From contig NC_081554.1 of assembly GCF_963082655.1 (NCBI RefSeq), positions 61,045,373-61,109,372 on the forward strand: a stretch of 64,000 bases of DNA, in the 5' to 3' direction. Origin of the DNA: Stomoxys calcitrans. Its lineage: Eukaryota; Arthropoda; Insecta; Diptera; Muscidae. The notes under the pieces are model-generated. The model was not told the origin of the DNA and made no database searches. It saw only the letters and a program-made list of their open reading frames with translations. Positions 10,021 through 20,883 of the stretch are shown here, one piece after another; position 1 is the stretch's first letter, and every line of letters begins with the position of its first letter. Both the position numbers and the translations under genes were made by a program.

Positions 10021-10972
10021 TTGGGTTGCCTAAAAAGTAATTGCGGATTTTTTAAAAGAAAGTAAATGCATTTTTAATAAAACTCAGAATGAACTTTAAT
10101 CAAATATATAATTGCCATTTTGTTCGATAACCTTTTGCCATCTTCCTAGCAAATTTAGTATTCCACGCTCATAGAACTTCTGGCTTTTATCTGAAAAAAA
10201 CTGAACCAAGTACGATTTTATAGCCTTATCATTGCCGAAAGTTTTACCACTTAAGGAGTTCTGCAAAGATCGAAATAAATGGTAGTCTGATGATGCAAGG
10301 TCAGGGCTATATGGTGGATGCATCAAAAGTTCTCAGCCAAACTCACTCAGTTTTTGGCGAGTGACCAAAGATGTGTGCGGTCTAGCGTTGTCCTGGTGGA
10401 ATATGACACCTTTACGATTGACCAATTCTGGTCGCTTCTCCTTGATGGCTGTATTCAATTTGTCCAATTGTTGACAGTAAACATTCGAATTAATCGTTTG
10501 GTTCCATGGAAGCAGCTCAAAACATACCACACCCATCCAATCCCACCAAACAGACAGCATAACCTTCTTTTGGTGGATATCAGCCTTTGAAGTGGTTTGA
10601 GCTGTTTCGCCATGCTTGGACCATGATCGTTTTCGACTAACGTTGTTGTAAACAATCCATTTTTCATCTTCAGTTATGATTCGTTTTAAAAACGGATCGA
10701 ATTCATTGCGTTTAAGGTGCATATCACAAGCGTTGATACGGTTTGTTAAATGAATTTCTTTCAATACATGTGGTATCCATATTAAAATTGACGCCAAACA
10801 AACAAATGTAAACAAAATTTCGCGCACTTTTTTTCTAAAGCAAGCTAAAAGTAACAGCTGATACCTGACAGAAAAAAGAATGCAATTACAGAGTCACAAG
10901 CCGTTGAAAAATTTTGTCAACGCGGACTATATTACTACTATATTACCGACAATTACTTTTTGGGCAACCCAA
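10021..10972 (-). mobile_element. mellifera-type mariner, internally deleted (952 bp)
   Basis: The termini TTGGGTTGCC(T/C)AAAAAGTAATTG form inverted repeats and TA flanks both ends (10019-10020 and 10973-10974). The element encodes the C-terminal two-thirds of a DD34D transposase on the minus strand. The terminus and protein resemble the mellifera subfamily of mariner. The N-terminal DNA-binding coding region is missing through an internal deletion near 10785-10790. Confidence 0.9.
10096..10827 (-). pseudogene. mariner DD34D transposase, N-terminally deleted and frameshifted
   Basis: Two frames, 10827-10333 and 10326-10096, give the catalytic domain. The first Asp lies in ITEDEKWIVY, the second in HQDNARPH and the third in SSDYHLF. 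The second-to-third spacing is 34 residues, the mariner signature. The WVPHVLKE-type linker appears as IWIPHVLKE directly after 5'-UTR-like sequence, so the two N-terminal helix-turn-helix motifs are gone. A frameshift or stop lies at about 10326-10333 between the second and third Asp. Transposase would bind the inverted repeats and cut DNA; this copy cannot. Confidence 0.88.
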
Positions 10973-11039
10973 TAGTTATTTATCTGGTATTTACCTGTCT
11001 ATGGTATACTTCGAAGAGTCTTAAGAAAATGGCATTTAG

Positions 11040-11415
11040 TCTTAGTTAGTTTAGCTATACTTTCCAATAAAATAATACTCTGCCATTAAGTACACCATGG
11101 ATAAGACTTTTTGTGACAACCAATGACAGCAAAGCGATAGATCTCCTTAAGTTAGCTTGGGAAACATAATGGAGAGTTGACAAACCCTCAATTTGTGAGC
11201 ATCTTTTATCCATTGCCCTTTTGGGCTTACATGTCGCTAAAGGCAAATCCACAGATTCTGGCTCCCCTGGTATGTACGATGTAGTTCCTAATCTCGCCAA
11301 GCATAACTGGTCTACAATTTCCTAGGATATCTCTGTGGTTCGTACCCAGAACAGGTAAATTTCGAACTGGGGCAGGGCAGTTTTTGGAGTCAGAAATATG
11401 CCTCCAGAGTTTTAA
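11040..11415 (-). mobile_element. LINE family 2-like fragment (RNase H end and linker)
   Basis: Minus-strand frames give LPVLGTNHRDILGNC (resembling the VPGHRDIPGN motif of RNase H), then ARLGTTSYIPGEPESVDLPLATCK (the usual ADELARLGT continuation) and LRRSIALLSLVVTKSLIHGVLNG, which matches the family 2 linker read at about 2570-2640. Frame changes between the parts show decay. It touches a subfamily B mini-me head on its right. Confidence 0.65.
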
Positions 11416-11555
11416 ACGACTCCGAATCACTTTCTGATTCGATCTAACTATATCCGCCTCTGTCTGTCTGTCCATGTTATATTGAAATCGACGTACATAT
11501 CACAATTTTCATCCGATTGTCTTGAAAATTTGCAAAAACTTTTTCTTTGAGCTAA
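11416..11555 (+). mobile_element. mini-me-like element, subfamily B, head part
   Basis: The text cgaatcactttctgattcgatctaactatatccgcc followed by tgtctgtctgtcc is the subfamily B head and microsatellite. The outer head is missing. The element is split by the LINE tail at 11556-11833 and continues to about 12165. Confidence 0.7.
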
Positions 11556-11833
11556 AGACAAGGTTAGGTCAGGTATGGCTGATTAGCTTAGGATAGGTTA
11601 GGTAAGGTTAGGTTATGTAAGGTAAGGTTAGATAAGATAAGTTAGGTTATGTTAGGTTTAACTGGCCGTCTACCATCAGATTCACTTAGACGTTTTCGTC
11701 CATTGTTTTACCTTCTAGTTCCAACCGTTGAACCATCCAGTTTCTTTTAAAAAGCCCAACAACTTGCGAATGTAAACATCCGCTAAATCAGACAGGTTCT
11801 CAAAGAAATGAGAACCTAAAGTGGAACTCCTTC
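11556..11833 (-). mobile_element. LINE family 2, 3' end with expanded TTAGG-like tail
   Basis: Reading leftwards, the segment gives the family 2 C-terminus (cgttgaaccatcc region) and the 3' UTR (cttagacgttttcgtccattg), then an ~85-bp irregular run of aggtta/aggtaagg units at about 11575-11660. It lies within a mini-me unit. Confidence 0.8.
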
Positions 11834-12165
11834 AATATAGCTCCCATATAAATTTTTCATCTGATATAGCCTTTTAAGGCTATAGCAGTTAAAATTATGA
11901 TTCGATTTTTATAAAATTTCGAGTGCGGTGTTTTATTTGAAGTCCTACACGTGTACCAAATTCCATCAAAGTCGGCCCAGAACCCATATAGCTATCATCC
12001 GATATGGCCCTCATTGTCTGTAGTAGCCACAATTTAGGTCCAATCGTAGGAAAATCTTACAAGGTTCTATTCAATAATTCATCATTGGTTCCGTGTATTT
12101 CAAAAAGTGGTGTAGGGTATTATATAGTGGGCTCCGCCCGACTTTTGCCTTTCCTTACTGATTGC
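11834..12165 (+). mobile_element. mini-me-like element, subfamily B, units and tail
   Basis: The segment has the unit phrase atagctcccatataaa and the subfamily B tail gggtattatatagtgggctccgcccgacttttgcctttcc at about 12115-12160. It belongs to the element headed at 11416. Confidence 0.75.
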
Positions 12166-12199
12166 ATTTTCATTTGCTTTTATTCTGGTCTAGATGGAA

Positions 12200-12450
12200 T
12201 GGTCGTGCAGAATGTCAGCCGAAATTTATACCAATCCGTTTCTTCTGTTTTGGACGAGGGACCACTTCTGCAGCATCTTCTCCAAGGCTGAAACTAATAT
12301 AACGTTGACCAGATAAGCTGTGGTCATACAACACATCCCAGCAGCATATTCTTACGCTTTTATCCTCCGATAAATGGGTAACATCCAGGACCTCCTGCCT
12401 GTTCCTGGTAATAAAGATCGGTTTATTGCCATATTGCAACCTAAAATATA
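12200..12450 (-). pseudogene. LINE apurinic endonuclease fragment
   Basis: The 74-codon minus frame 12439-12215 reads PIFITRNRQEVLDVTHLSEDKS, then CWDVLYDHSLSGQRYISFSL. This is the C-terminal part of the LINE endonuclease, where EVLDVT and SDHRYI-type motifs carry the catalytic Asp-His; here the DHR-like position has become GQR. The LINE family cannot be assigned from this piece. Confidence 0.65.
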
Positions 12451-12541
12451 TTCTACAAGCACCTTACCCCTTTAACAAGTTTAAATCCGAACTTTCTCAT
12501 ATCTGATGATGTGCAGTAGCACCACTTTGTACAATGAGGCT

Positions 12542-14283
12542 TTTTATACCCTACACCAATACTGTGGTACAGGGTATTATAACTTAGTGCATTTGTTTGT
12601 AACACCCAAAAGGAAGAGAGATAGGCCCATTGATAAGTATAGCGATCGACTCACAATCACTATCTGATTCGATTTAGCTAAGTCCGTCTGTCTGTCTGTC
12701 CGTCCGTCTGTCTTTCCATGATAATTTGTGTACAAGGTACAAGACGCAGTTTAAATCCGATCGTCTTAAAATTTGTTACAGCCATGTTTTTCGGCTTAGA
12801 GACGAAGCCTATTGAAATTGGAAAAAATCGGTTCAGATTTGGATATAACTCCCATACATATGTTCATCCGATTTTCAGTAACAATGCAATAAAATGACCG
12901 TTTGTTAACCGATCCTTTCGAAATTTAGCATGAAGGATTTTCTTATGACCACCGATATTACAGGTGAATCTTAAAGAAATCGGTTCAGAGTTGGATATAG
13001 CTTCCATATATATGCTCGCCCGATTTGCAGTAATAATGCAATTAAATGGTCATTTGCTAACCGATTCTCTCGAATTTCGGCGAAGAGGATTTCCTTGTGA
13101 TTCTCAACGTTATTGGTGAATTTTGTAGAAATCGGTTCATATTTAGATATAGCTCTCATATATATATATCGCCCTATTTCGACTCTTGGAGCCACTTCAA
13201 TCGCATTCATTGACGAATCTTCCCAAAACTTTGCACAACGCTTTTCTCGACGACTTCCACAATATATATGAAATTTAGCCGAAATCGGTTCAGATTTAGA
13301 TATAGCTCCCATATATATGTTCGTCCGATTTGCAGTAATAATGCAATAAAATGGTCATATGGTAACCGATTCTCTCGAAAGGAAGGAAGGATTTTCTTAT
13401 GGCCACCGACATTACAGGCCAATCTTAAAGAAATCGGTTCAGAGTTGGATATAGCTTCCATATATATGTTCGCCCGATTTGCAGTAATAATGCAATAAAA
13501 TTGTCATTTGTTAACCGGTTCTCTCGAATTTCGGCGAAAAGGATTTTTTTGTGACTCTCAACGGTATTGGTGAATTTCATAGAAATGGGTTCAGATTTAG
13601 ATATAGCTCCCGATTCCGTTCCGTTCGTCCGATTTGCAGTAATATTACAATAAAATGGTCATATGTTAACCGATTCTCTCGAAATTTAGTAGGAAGGATT
13701 TTCTTATGACTCTCGACGTCACGGGTGAATTTCGTAGAAATCGGTTCAGAGTTGGATATAGCTTCCATACATATCGTCCGATTTGCAGTAATAGTGCAAT
13801 AAAATGATTATATGTTAACCGATTCTTTCGAATTTCGGCAAAAAGGATTTTTTTGTGACTCTCAACGTAATTGGTGAATTTTGTAGAAATCGGTTCATAT
13901 TTAGATACAGCTGTCATATACGTATATCGCCCGATTTTCACTTCTAGAGCCACTGCAAGCTCACTTTTTGATCAATCAATCTTTGATGAAAATTTTGCAC
14001 AACGCTTTTCCCGACATGTACCACATTATCTGAGAAGCGTGCTCGAAATCGGTTTAGAATCAGTTATAGCTCCCATATATATGTTAATCAAATTTTGGGT
14101 AATTTGGAATAATGTTGTCATTTGTAAACCGTAATTATTATAATTTGAACATATTTGCTCCAAAATGTGATTCGGATTGTTTAATAACCCATCTGGAAGC
14201 ATCCGGCGAGGTCCATCAAAATTGTTTCAGAATTAGACAGTGCTCCCACTTTGTACCAATAGGGTTGCTCCCACTTTTGCCTT
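12542..14283 (+). mobile_element. mini-me-like element, subfamily B, head and array
   Basis: The head (tttttataccctacaccaatactgtgg, then aacacccaaaaggaagagag) and the GTCT/GTCC microsatellite (12686-12717) are followed by an array. The phrase ccgatttgcagtaat recurs near 13019, 13327, 13476, 13629 and 13779, giving 149-154 bp per unit. The tail is separated by an R1-like LINE and reappears at 15615-15655. Confidence 0.8.
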
Positions 14284-14340
14284 GGGTTTTTACTGACGGT
14301 ACATGGCTCTCTCAATGCATTTTAGCCTAAGAGGGGTCTG

Positions 14341-14571
14341 GTGACGACTGTAGGTTGTCCTGCCTGCGGGGGTGTGGTTGAGGACGTGGTGCACTTACTG
14401 ACTGAGTGCCCGTACTATTCGGACATCAGGGACTTAGGTGCTATGGGTATATCCTATGCAGAGGGGGTGTGGGATTTTAGCAGGGTCTTGTTGGACTCTG
14501 GGACGTTTGCGAGGTTGGCCACCTTTGCGAGGGCGGTGTTTGATAGGAGTAGGATGTTAGGTGAGCGGTGA
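14341..14571 (+). pseudogene. R1-like LINE ORF2 C-terminus with zinc knuckle
   Basis: This 76-codon frame reads CPACGGVVEDVVHLLTECPYYSDIR, a C-X2-C...H...C knuckle typical of R1-clade LINE C-termini. Upstream in the same register after one stop is LTVHGSLNAF, similar to the conserved LTGHG...F motif that precedes the knuckle in R1-type elements. The RT domain is missing through truncation. The open start ATG is incidental. Confidence 0.7.
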
Positions 14572-14926
14572 TAGGCCTCTGGCGAGGTCGTCCGATGGTT
14601 TGGCTCTTGATGTTTGTCCGCTTTTTGTGTGCTCGTCCGTTTTTGTCCGTTGTGGGAAGTGTCTGTTCTTGTCCGTCCGTTTTGTCCGTCATGTCCGTAT
14701 AGGGAATTGTCTGCTTTTGTCCGTACATGGTTCTCGTCCGTGTTTACGTCCGTGTTTGGGTATTTTGTCCGTTTTTACGTCCGTATTGGCTTTTAGTCCG
14801 TTTTGTTGGCGACCACGTTTTGATCTTAGTGGTGGTGGGGGTTTTGGGGGGGGGGGTTTGAGGAAATGTCTTTGGCCATTTTCCTTTCAGGTGACCAGTC
14901 CAGAACCGTTTGGGGTTCAACTGGTA

Positions 14927-14940
14927 GTAGCTTCGGCTAC
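14927..14940 (+). other. UUCG tetraloop hairpin, copy 1
   Basis: GTAGC-TTCG-GCTAC is a 5-bp stem closed by the very stable C(UUCG)G loop in the RNA sense. The identical hairpin recurs at 15226-15239 in the second 309-bp unit. A role in RT recognition of the 3' UTR is inferred only. Confidence 0.65.
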
Positions 14941-15225
14941 GAGGTCTGACCGGAGTCCTTAATCTGATAGCACGGGTGTCGGGGGCCCCTGGGATTTCGA
15001 TTCCAGCCCGACTATGGTGAGGCCCCAGTGGGGAGTAACGTAGTGGCTGTGGTTTGGACCCAAATTGCGGGTAGAACCCGTTTTTATGTCCGTATTGGGT
15101 TTTAGTCCGTTTTGTTGGCGACCATGTGGTGGTGGGAGTTTTGGGGGGGGGGGTGTTTGGGGTTTTGGCTTTGGCCGTTTTCCATTCAGTTGACCAGTCC
15201 GGAACCGTTTGGGGTTCAACTGGTA

Positions 15226-15239
15226 GTAGCTTCGGCTAC
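15226..15239 (+). other. UUCG tetraloop hairpin, copy 2
   Basis: Same 14 bases as at 14927-14940, within the second 309-bp unit. Confidence 0.65.
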
Positions 15240-15614
15240 GAGGTCTGACCGTAGTCCTTATTCTGGTATCACGGGAGTCGGGGCCCCTGGGATTTCGGTT
15301 CCTGCCCGGCAATGGTGAGGCCCCAGTGGGGAGTAACGTGGTGGCTGTGTGTGGTTTGGACCCAAATCGCGGGTAGAGCCCAAGCTTGATATGGAATTGC
15401 ATTGCAACCGGGTGCCGTGACCCATAGATCGGAAGGAGTTTTAGATAGTGCTCCGCCCCTAACCAAGGGGAATTGGACGAGAACCCTATACTCGAATTGG
15501 TACCCAAGCATAGCTTAGGCTATGTGTGGGGGCGTTGGTGGACGCGTTATATATTAACCCGGGGTTAAGAGCCCCGCAGAATTAGGCCAACGCGGCAGGT
15601 GCCTGCATTGAACA

Positions 15615-15655
15615 CCATTAGGGCTTGTCCCACTTTTGCCTTTCCTTACTGGTTA
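15615..15655 (+). mobile_element. mini-me subfamily B tail, split from its body
   Basis: tcccacttttgcctttccttactggtt matches the tails at 12140 and 60925, so it closes the element begun at 12542. Confidence 0.75.
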
Positions 15656-17029
15656 TCAATATAACGTATAACCTGTTTTTATATAGAAGTTGCAAGTCTT
15701 ATACTGAGTGAAAAATCAAAGGTCAAAATGCATTGTTTCTTCACTCGGTATTGATGTGGAAAAAGAACGACTATGGCCTTAAGAGTTACAATTTAGTCTA
15801 ATCCTTAGCAAGGATAATTGAGGGACCATTTGCTTATAACACGGCAGTTTCCATTTGCTCATAAGAAAGTGGTTTCCATTCGATTTGGGCTGTTATCTTT
15901 CAGCTTTCAGCTTCCATTTGAACAAGAAACTCAATCTATACAATGATTATTTAATTTACTCCCCAAAACATAAATCTTTTATACTTTAAATGAAATCAAA
16001 GAAGATTTTTCTATTATCCATATTCCGCCATGCACGATTATGCAACCAATCTGCCAATTTGCCAACTTTGATAACTTCTCATCGCCTAAAAAGACACTGG
16101 CAAAAGAGGAGGTCGTTTCATGTTAGCTTAGATTATTACAAAAAAAAAAAAAAAACGCTCTCATTTACTTGTTATCTTATCTTTAGCGAATGTTTAACTT
16201 TGCCAACGCTAAGCACATTATTCATGGCAAATTGAACTAATTAAAGTAAATCATTTGAAAGCACAAATCTCTGCGTACTAAAGTTTTGTTTGTTCAAATC
16301 TTTAACATAATTGTATATAGAAATGCAGCATATTTTTCCAGACTATTAAAATGCATTCTTCTCAGAGTTTAGAAAAAGTAAAATAAAAGAAAAAATAACC
16401 CAAGGAAAGACTAACTTCCAAAGTTGCTGGAAAAAATCTCTTAGCTTTTACTAAAATTTACCATAATTATTTTGTAAATTTCCCAGTTAGGTTGAGTGAA
16501 GAGAAGAAAGCAGAACCCAACACTCTGCCGAAAGCCAACGGTGCTGTGAAGAATGAAAAGAATCCAAGAAGTGGAAATAGTGCTTGAGTAAAAATGAATA
16601 TGAAAGACGAAAAATGGAAGAAAAAGGATTCATATTCCCTTGAAAGAACATTCAACAAAATGATGTTAATTAAACAGCATTCAACGCTTCAACAATCAAA
16701 AGAAGATTTTTTGCTTTTCCCCACGAGTTTTTCCTCATTTCCTGGTGAATGCCTGGCAAATGTGAATGAATGCTTGTGACTGAATGCTGCTACTGATTTT
16801 GTTGAATGAATGAATGTTGCTATGCAAAATTTTGGTTTTTGCTAGAGGCAAATATGAAGGATACTGCAGCAGCTATGTGGTATGATTTCAAAAATTTTGT
16901 TAGATTTGCAGTGAAATATGTATGGGGAAATTATTTCTTTAGTTTCTTAAATAAGGGGGAGTTCATTTGGCTATGGATGGCGGTTTGAAATGACCCAGCT
17001 AGCAGTGCATTTCATAGTTATATTGTAAC
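15656..17029. other. non-coding, unique-looking DNA
   Basis: AT-rich sequence with a poly-A run at 16140-16155 and clustered gaatgaatg repeats near 16760-16820. The small open frames here have no recognisable domains and I do not support them as genes. Confidence 0.55.
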
Positions 17030-18757
17030 AACCAGTAAGGAAGGGCAAAAGTCGGGCGGTGCCGACTATATAATACCCTACGCCAACGAGTCTACGTATT
17101 TCTCTTAAGAGCACTTATATTCAAATCTAGTCAGACTTTAATTTTGCATTCCAATTGAAATATCGAATAGAACCTTGTACGATTTTCTTACGATGGCACG
17201 AAAATTGTGGCTTCTACAGCCTTAAAATCTGATTCGATTTTGATAAAATTTTGAACACGTATTGGGATGTCAATTAAAACAACTTATGAAAAATTTTGCA
17301 GAGATCGGACCAAAATTGTAGCTACTACAGCTTTAAAATGGCATATCGTATGAAAGATATATATGGGAGCTATATATAGATCTGAAGCGTTTCGGATGAA
17401 ATTTTGCACACACATTCGGACAGCACAGAAAGCACTTCGTGCGAAATTTTGGTAAAGATCGGACCAAAATTGTGCCTTCTACAGCCTTAATAGATCAAAT
17501 CGTGTGAAAGTTATATATGGGAGCTATATCTAAATCTGAACCGATTTCGATGAAATTTTTCATACATATTGGGACATCCAAAAAAACACTTTGTGCCAAA
17601 TTTTGTAAGAATCGGACCAAAATTGTGGCTACTACAGCTTTAAAAGGGCATATCGAATGAAAGATATATATGGGAGTATATCTAAATCTGAACCGATTTC
17701 GATGAAATTTTGCACACATATTGGGACATCCAAAAAAACACTTTGTGTCAAATTTTGTAAGGGTCGAGCCAAAATTGTGCCTTCTATAGCCTTAAAAGAC
17801 CATATCGGATGAAAGATATATATGGGAGCTATATCTAAATCTGAACCGATTTCGATGAAATTTTGCATACATATTGGGACATCCAAAAAAGCACTTTGTG
17901 CCAAATTTTGTAAGGATGGGACAAAAATTGTGGCTTCTACAGGCACATCGGATGAAAGATATATATGGGAGCTATATTTTAATCTGAACCGATTTCCATG
18001 AAAATCACAAGTAATATTCAGAGTCAAGATAAAATCCCTCCTACCAAATTTCGAGAAAATCGGTATGACCATTTTATTGCATTATTACTGCAAATCGGAT
18101 TAAAGGGCACATCGGATGAAAGATATATATGGGAGCTATATCTTAACCTGAACCGATTTCCATGAAAATCACCAGTAATATTGAGAGTCAAGAGAAAATC
18201 CCTCCTGCCAAATTTCGAGAAAATCGGTTTACATATGACCATTTTATTGAATTTTTACGGAAAATCGGACGAACATATATATGGGAGCTATGTCTAAAAC
18301 TGAATCGATTTTGATCACACTCTATGTATGTTGTGGTAGTCGTTGAGGAAAGCGTTGTGCAATATTTTGGCAAGATTCTGCCAAATTTTGAGAGAATCGG
18401 TTAACAAATGACCATTTTATTGCATTATTACTGAAAATCGGACGAAGATATATATGGGAGCTATATCCAGATCTGAACCGATTTTTTCCAATTAGAATAG
18501 GCTTCGTCTCTAGGCCGAAAAACATGTCTGTACCAAATTTTAAGACGATCGGATGAAAACTGCGACCTGTACTTTGTACACAAATTGACATGGACAGAAG
18601 GACAGACAGACGGACATAGCTAAATCGAATCAGAAAGTGATTCTGAGTCGATCGGTATACTTATCAATGGGTCTATCTCTCATCCTTTTGGGTGTTACAA
18701 ACTAATTCACTAAGTTATAATATAATGTACCACAGTAGTGGTGTAGGGTATAAAAAT
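17030..18757 (-). mobile_element. mini-me-like element, subfamily B, full length
   Basis: It starts with the reversed tail (aaccagtaaggaagggcaaaagtcgggcggtgccgac) and ends with the reversed head (caccactactgtggtacatt). The tail contains AGTCGG...CCGACT, a 6-bp-stem hairpin analogous to that of subfamily A. About ten units lie between (gaaagatatatatgggagctatat near 17660, 17815, 17960 and 18120), and the microsatellite acagacagacgg lies near 18603. Confidence 0.82.
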
Positions 18758-18916
18758 CTTCTAAGGATAAAGGAATTGCCAAATATTTCCGTACTTTTTA
18801 ACCGCCATAAACTGGGGTTCTGCTTAGAAACACAGAATTTAAAACGAAACGAAAAACAAATGTTCAATGAAATTTTTGAATTTTTTGTACCCACCACAAT
18901 GGTGTGGTTACCCACC

Positions 18917-19209
18917 ACCATAGCGCAGAGATTAGCATGCCCATGACGCCCATGACGCCGAACGCCTGGGTTCAAACACCGGCGTGAACATCAGAAAAAT
19001 TTTCAACGGTAGTTATCCCCTTATTTATGATGACAACATTTGTGAGGTACTTTGCCATGTAAAAACTTTTCTCCAAAGAGGTGTCGCACTGCGGCACGCC
19101 GTGCGGACTCGGCTATAAAAAGGAGGCCATCATTGAGCCTAAAATTGAACAGGACAGCACTCATTGATATTTGAGAAGTTCGCCCCTGATCCTTAGTGGA
19201 ATGTTCAAA
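18917..19209 (+). mobile_element. tRNA-derived SINE, diverged copy
   Basis: The 5' end has an A-box-like TAGCGCAGAGATTAGCATG (18921-18939) and a degenerate B box (gggttcaaacacc, 18968-18980). The body phrases ggtgtcgcactgcggcacgcc and cggactcggctataaaaaggaggcc are shared with the copy at 48038-48344. An in-place repeat of cccatgacg widens the spacing between the boxes. It lies immediately before a mini-me head. Confidence 0.75.
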
Positions 19210-19210
19210 T

Positions 19211-19798
19211 TTGCTTTTGTACCACCATAGGATGGGGGTATACAAATCTAATCATTCCGTTTGTAACACCTCAAAATATTCGTCTAAGACCCCATAAAGT
19301 ATATATTTTCTTAATCGTCTCGACGTTCTTAGTCGATATAGCCATGTCCGTCCGTCCGTCTGTCGAAATCACAATAGCTGTCAAACGCGTAAAGCTAGCC
19401 GCTTGAAATTTTGCGCAGATACTTAATATCGATGTAGGTCGTTGGGGAGTACAAATGGGCCATATCGGTTCCGATTTAGATATAGCTCCCTTACAAACCG
19501 ATCTCCCGACTTGACTTCTAGAGCTTTTACAAGCCGCAACTTTCGTCAGATCTTTTCTGAAATTTTGCAAGTAGTGTAGATGGGTCTATGAACTGATATA
19601 GCCCCCATATAAACCGATCTCCAGATTCGACTTCTTGAGACCTTGCAAGCCGCAATTTTTGCCCGATTTGGCTTAAATCTTGCACGTGGTGTTCCGTTAT
19701 GTCTTTCAACAACTTTGGCAAATACGGTTCGAATAGGTCTATAACCTGATATAGCTCCCATAGAAACCGATCTCCCGATTTGACTTCTTGAGCCCTTA
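19211..19798 (+). mobile_element. mini-me-like element, subfamily C, head and first units
   Basis: The head (taccaccataggatgggggtatac) lies next to the SINE, with a gtccgtccgtccgtctgtc microsatellite at 19347-19366 and units containing aagccgcaatttttgcccgatttgg. It is cut in mid-unit by LINE family 3 and resumes at 22158. Confidence 0.78.
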
Positions 19799-19984
19799 GG
19801 TTAGGTTAAATGGGTTGCCCACCAAAAGTGAATCCACTCGCAGGCCAGTTTGGCCTATTGTGGTATCCCAGAGAGAGAGAAGGGAAGAGAAAGAAACTGT
19901 GAGACCTAGGAGTAGAGCTTATACACGAGTAAAAGGCAAGGCAGGAGAAGTGGAGAAACCGAGCGGGGGATGAAGATCCGCCTG

Positions 19985-20245
19985 TCCCTATACAAGCACG
20001 GATCTACTTATGCCAAAGCCTGTGGCACCATCCTGTTCCCTCAACAAACCTCAGGAGACATACCAGAGATACGTTTGCAAGTTCACCCAGATCACAGAAG
20101 AAACGGCTCCCTGTGCAAGCACGGATCTTCTTACGCCGAAACCTGTGGCACCCCTCGTCAGAACCATTCTGTTCCCTCAACAAAGCTCAGGAGACATACC
20201 AGAGGTACGTTCGCAAGTTCACCCAGATCACAAAAGAAACGGCTC
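19985..20245. repeat. direct duplication in LINE family 3 3' UTR
   Basis: Text from tacaagcacggatct at about 19985 recurs from about 20108 (gtgcaagcacggatct). The second copy has a 12-bp insertion (cctcgtcagaac), so spacing rises from 123 to 135 bp. The copies have diverged by several substitutions. Confidence 0.8.
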
Positions 20246-20883
20246 CGCAAAAAGGAGGACCTACCCCTCTGCAGACCCGGACAGTAACACAGCAAATGCT
20301 CAATAGTCTCTTTCTCATCCTCATCGAAGCAACTCCTACAGAAGTCATTATGCGGTATCCCCATGAGCTTCGCCATGCGGCTTATGGGACAGTGTCCGTT
20401 TACGACCTCTGTCAAGGTACTCATCGACCTCTTATCGAACGCCAGCAACTCCCTCGTCCTCCTCTGGTCGATGACCGGCCATAGCGCCTCCGTAGACCGG
20501 CAACCATCCACCGAGTCCCATTTCGCCACCGACGCCGCCCTGGCCACCCCACCTACTGTGTGCTCGATAAATGGCACGTAGGCAAGACCGATGACTGGTC
20601 CGCCCGGCGCAGACGAACTCCTCCTGACGCACTCGTCTGCCCTCTCATTTACTTTAATCTCCTCATGCTCAGGAAATAATGTCAGCGTCACATAGTGGGC
20701 CAGGAGCCTATCCAGGGATTCCAAACAATCCGCTACGCATCTTAACCTCACCATCCTCAACCCCAAGGTCGTGAGCGCCGCCATGCTGTCCACATAAATT
20801 CTGAGTTTCGAGGGCGGTAAGCCCCCCAGAATTTGTCTTGCGACCACTTCGATGACACACACCTCTGCCTGAAAGACCGACAC
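20158..20883 (-). pseudogene. LINE family 3 RNase H and zinc knuckle
   Basis: This 241-codon frame reads FQAEVCVIEVV (RNase H Glu), LRIYVDSMAAL (Asp), HEEIKVNERADECVRR (final Asp) and then DFCRSCFDEDEKETIEHLLCYCPG, ending EGTEWF-stop. The first RNase H Asp (YADGSKMETETGLGVY) is in another frame just upstream (about 20960), so a frameshift near 20885 interrupts the domain. The start ATG is incidental. Confidence 0.82.

Larger units (their letters stand above)
14771..15385 (+). repeat. two-copy 309-bp tandem repeat in LINE 3' region
   Basis: Copies start at 14771 and 15080 with gtttttaygtccgtattgg and share tgaccagtcc, gaaccgtttggggttcaact, the UUCG hairpin and ggtgaggccccagtgggg. Each contains a run of G residues (14836-14856, 15138-15150). 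Confidence 0.85.
14284..15614 (+). mobile_element. R1-like LINE, C-terminus and duplicated 3' region
   Basis: A 5'-truncated insert within the tail of a mini-me element. Its left flank (14256-14283) and right flank (15615-15642) are 28-bp direct repeats with four mismatches, best read as a diverged target-site duplication. It codes for the end of an LINE ORF2 and then a long GTCCG-rich, G-rich 3' region containing two ~309-bp repeat units (14771-15079 and 15080-15385). Base composition is clearly more GC-rich than its surroundings. Confidence 0.72.

Noticed and set aside
10318..10590. Plus-strand open frame of 90 codons
   Set aside because: It is the reverse strand of the mariner transposase pseudogene.
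14477..15511. Minus- and plus-strand open frames up to 182 codons in the GC-rich 3' region
   Set aside because: They fall in the duplicated LINE 3' region, recur with the 309-bp repeat and show Pro/Arg-rich nonsense without domains.
16467..16988. Small open frames of about 60 codons
   Set aside because: AT-rich, no recognisable domain, no splice or start context; chance frames.
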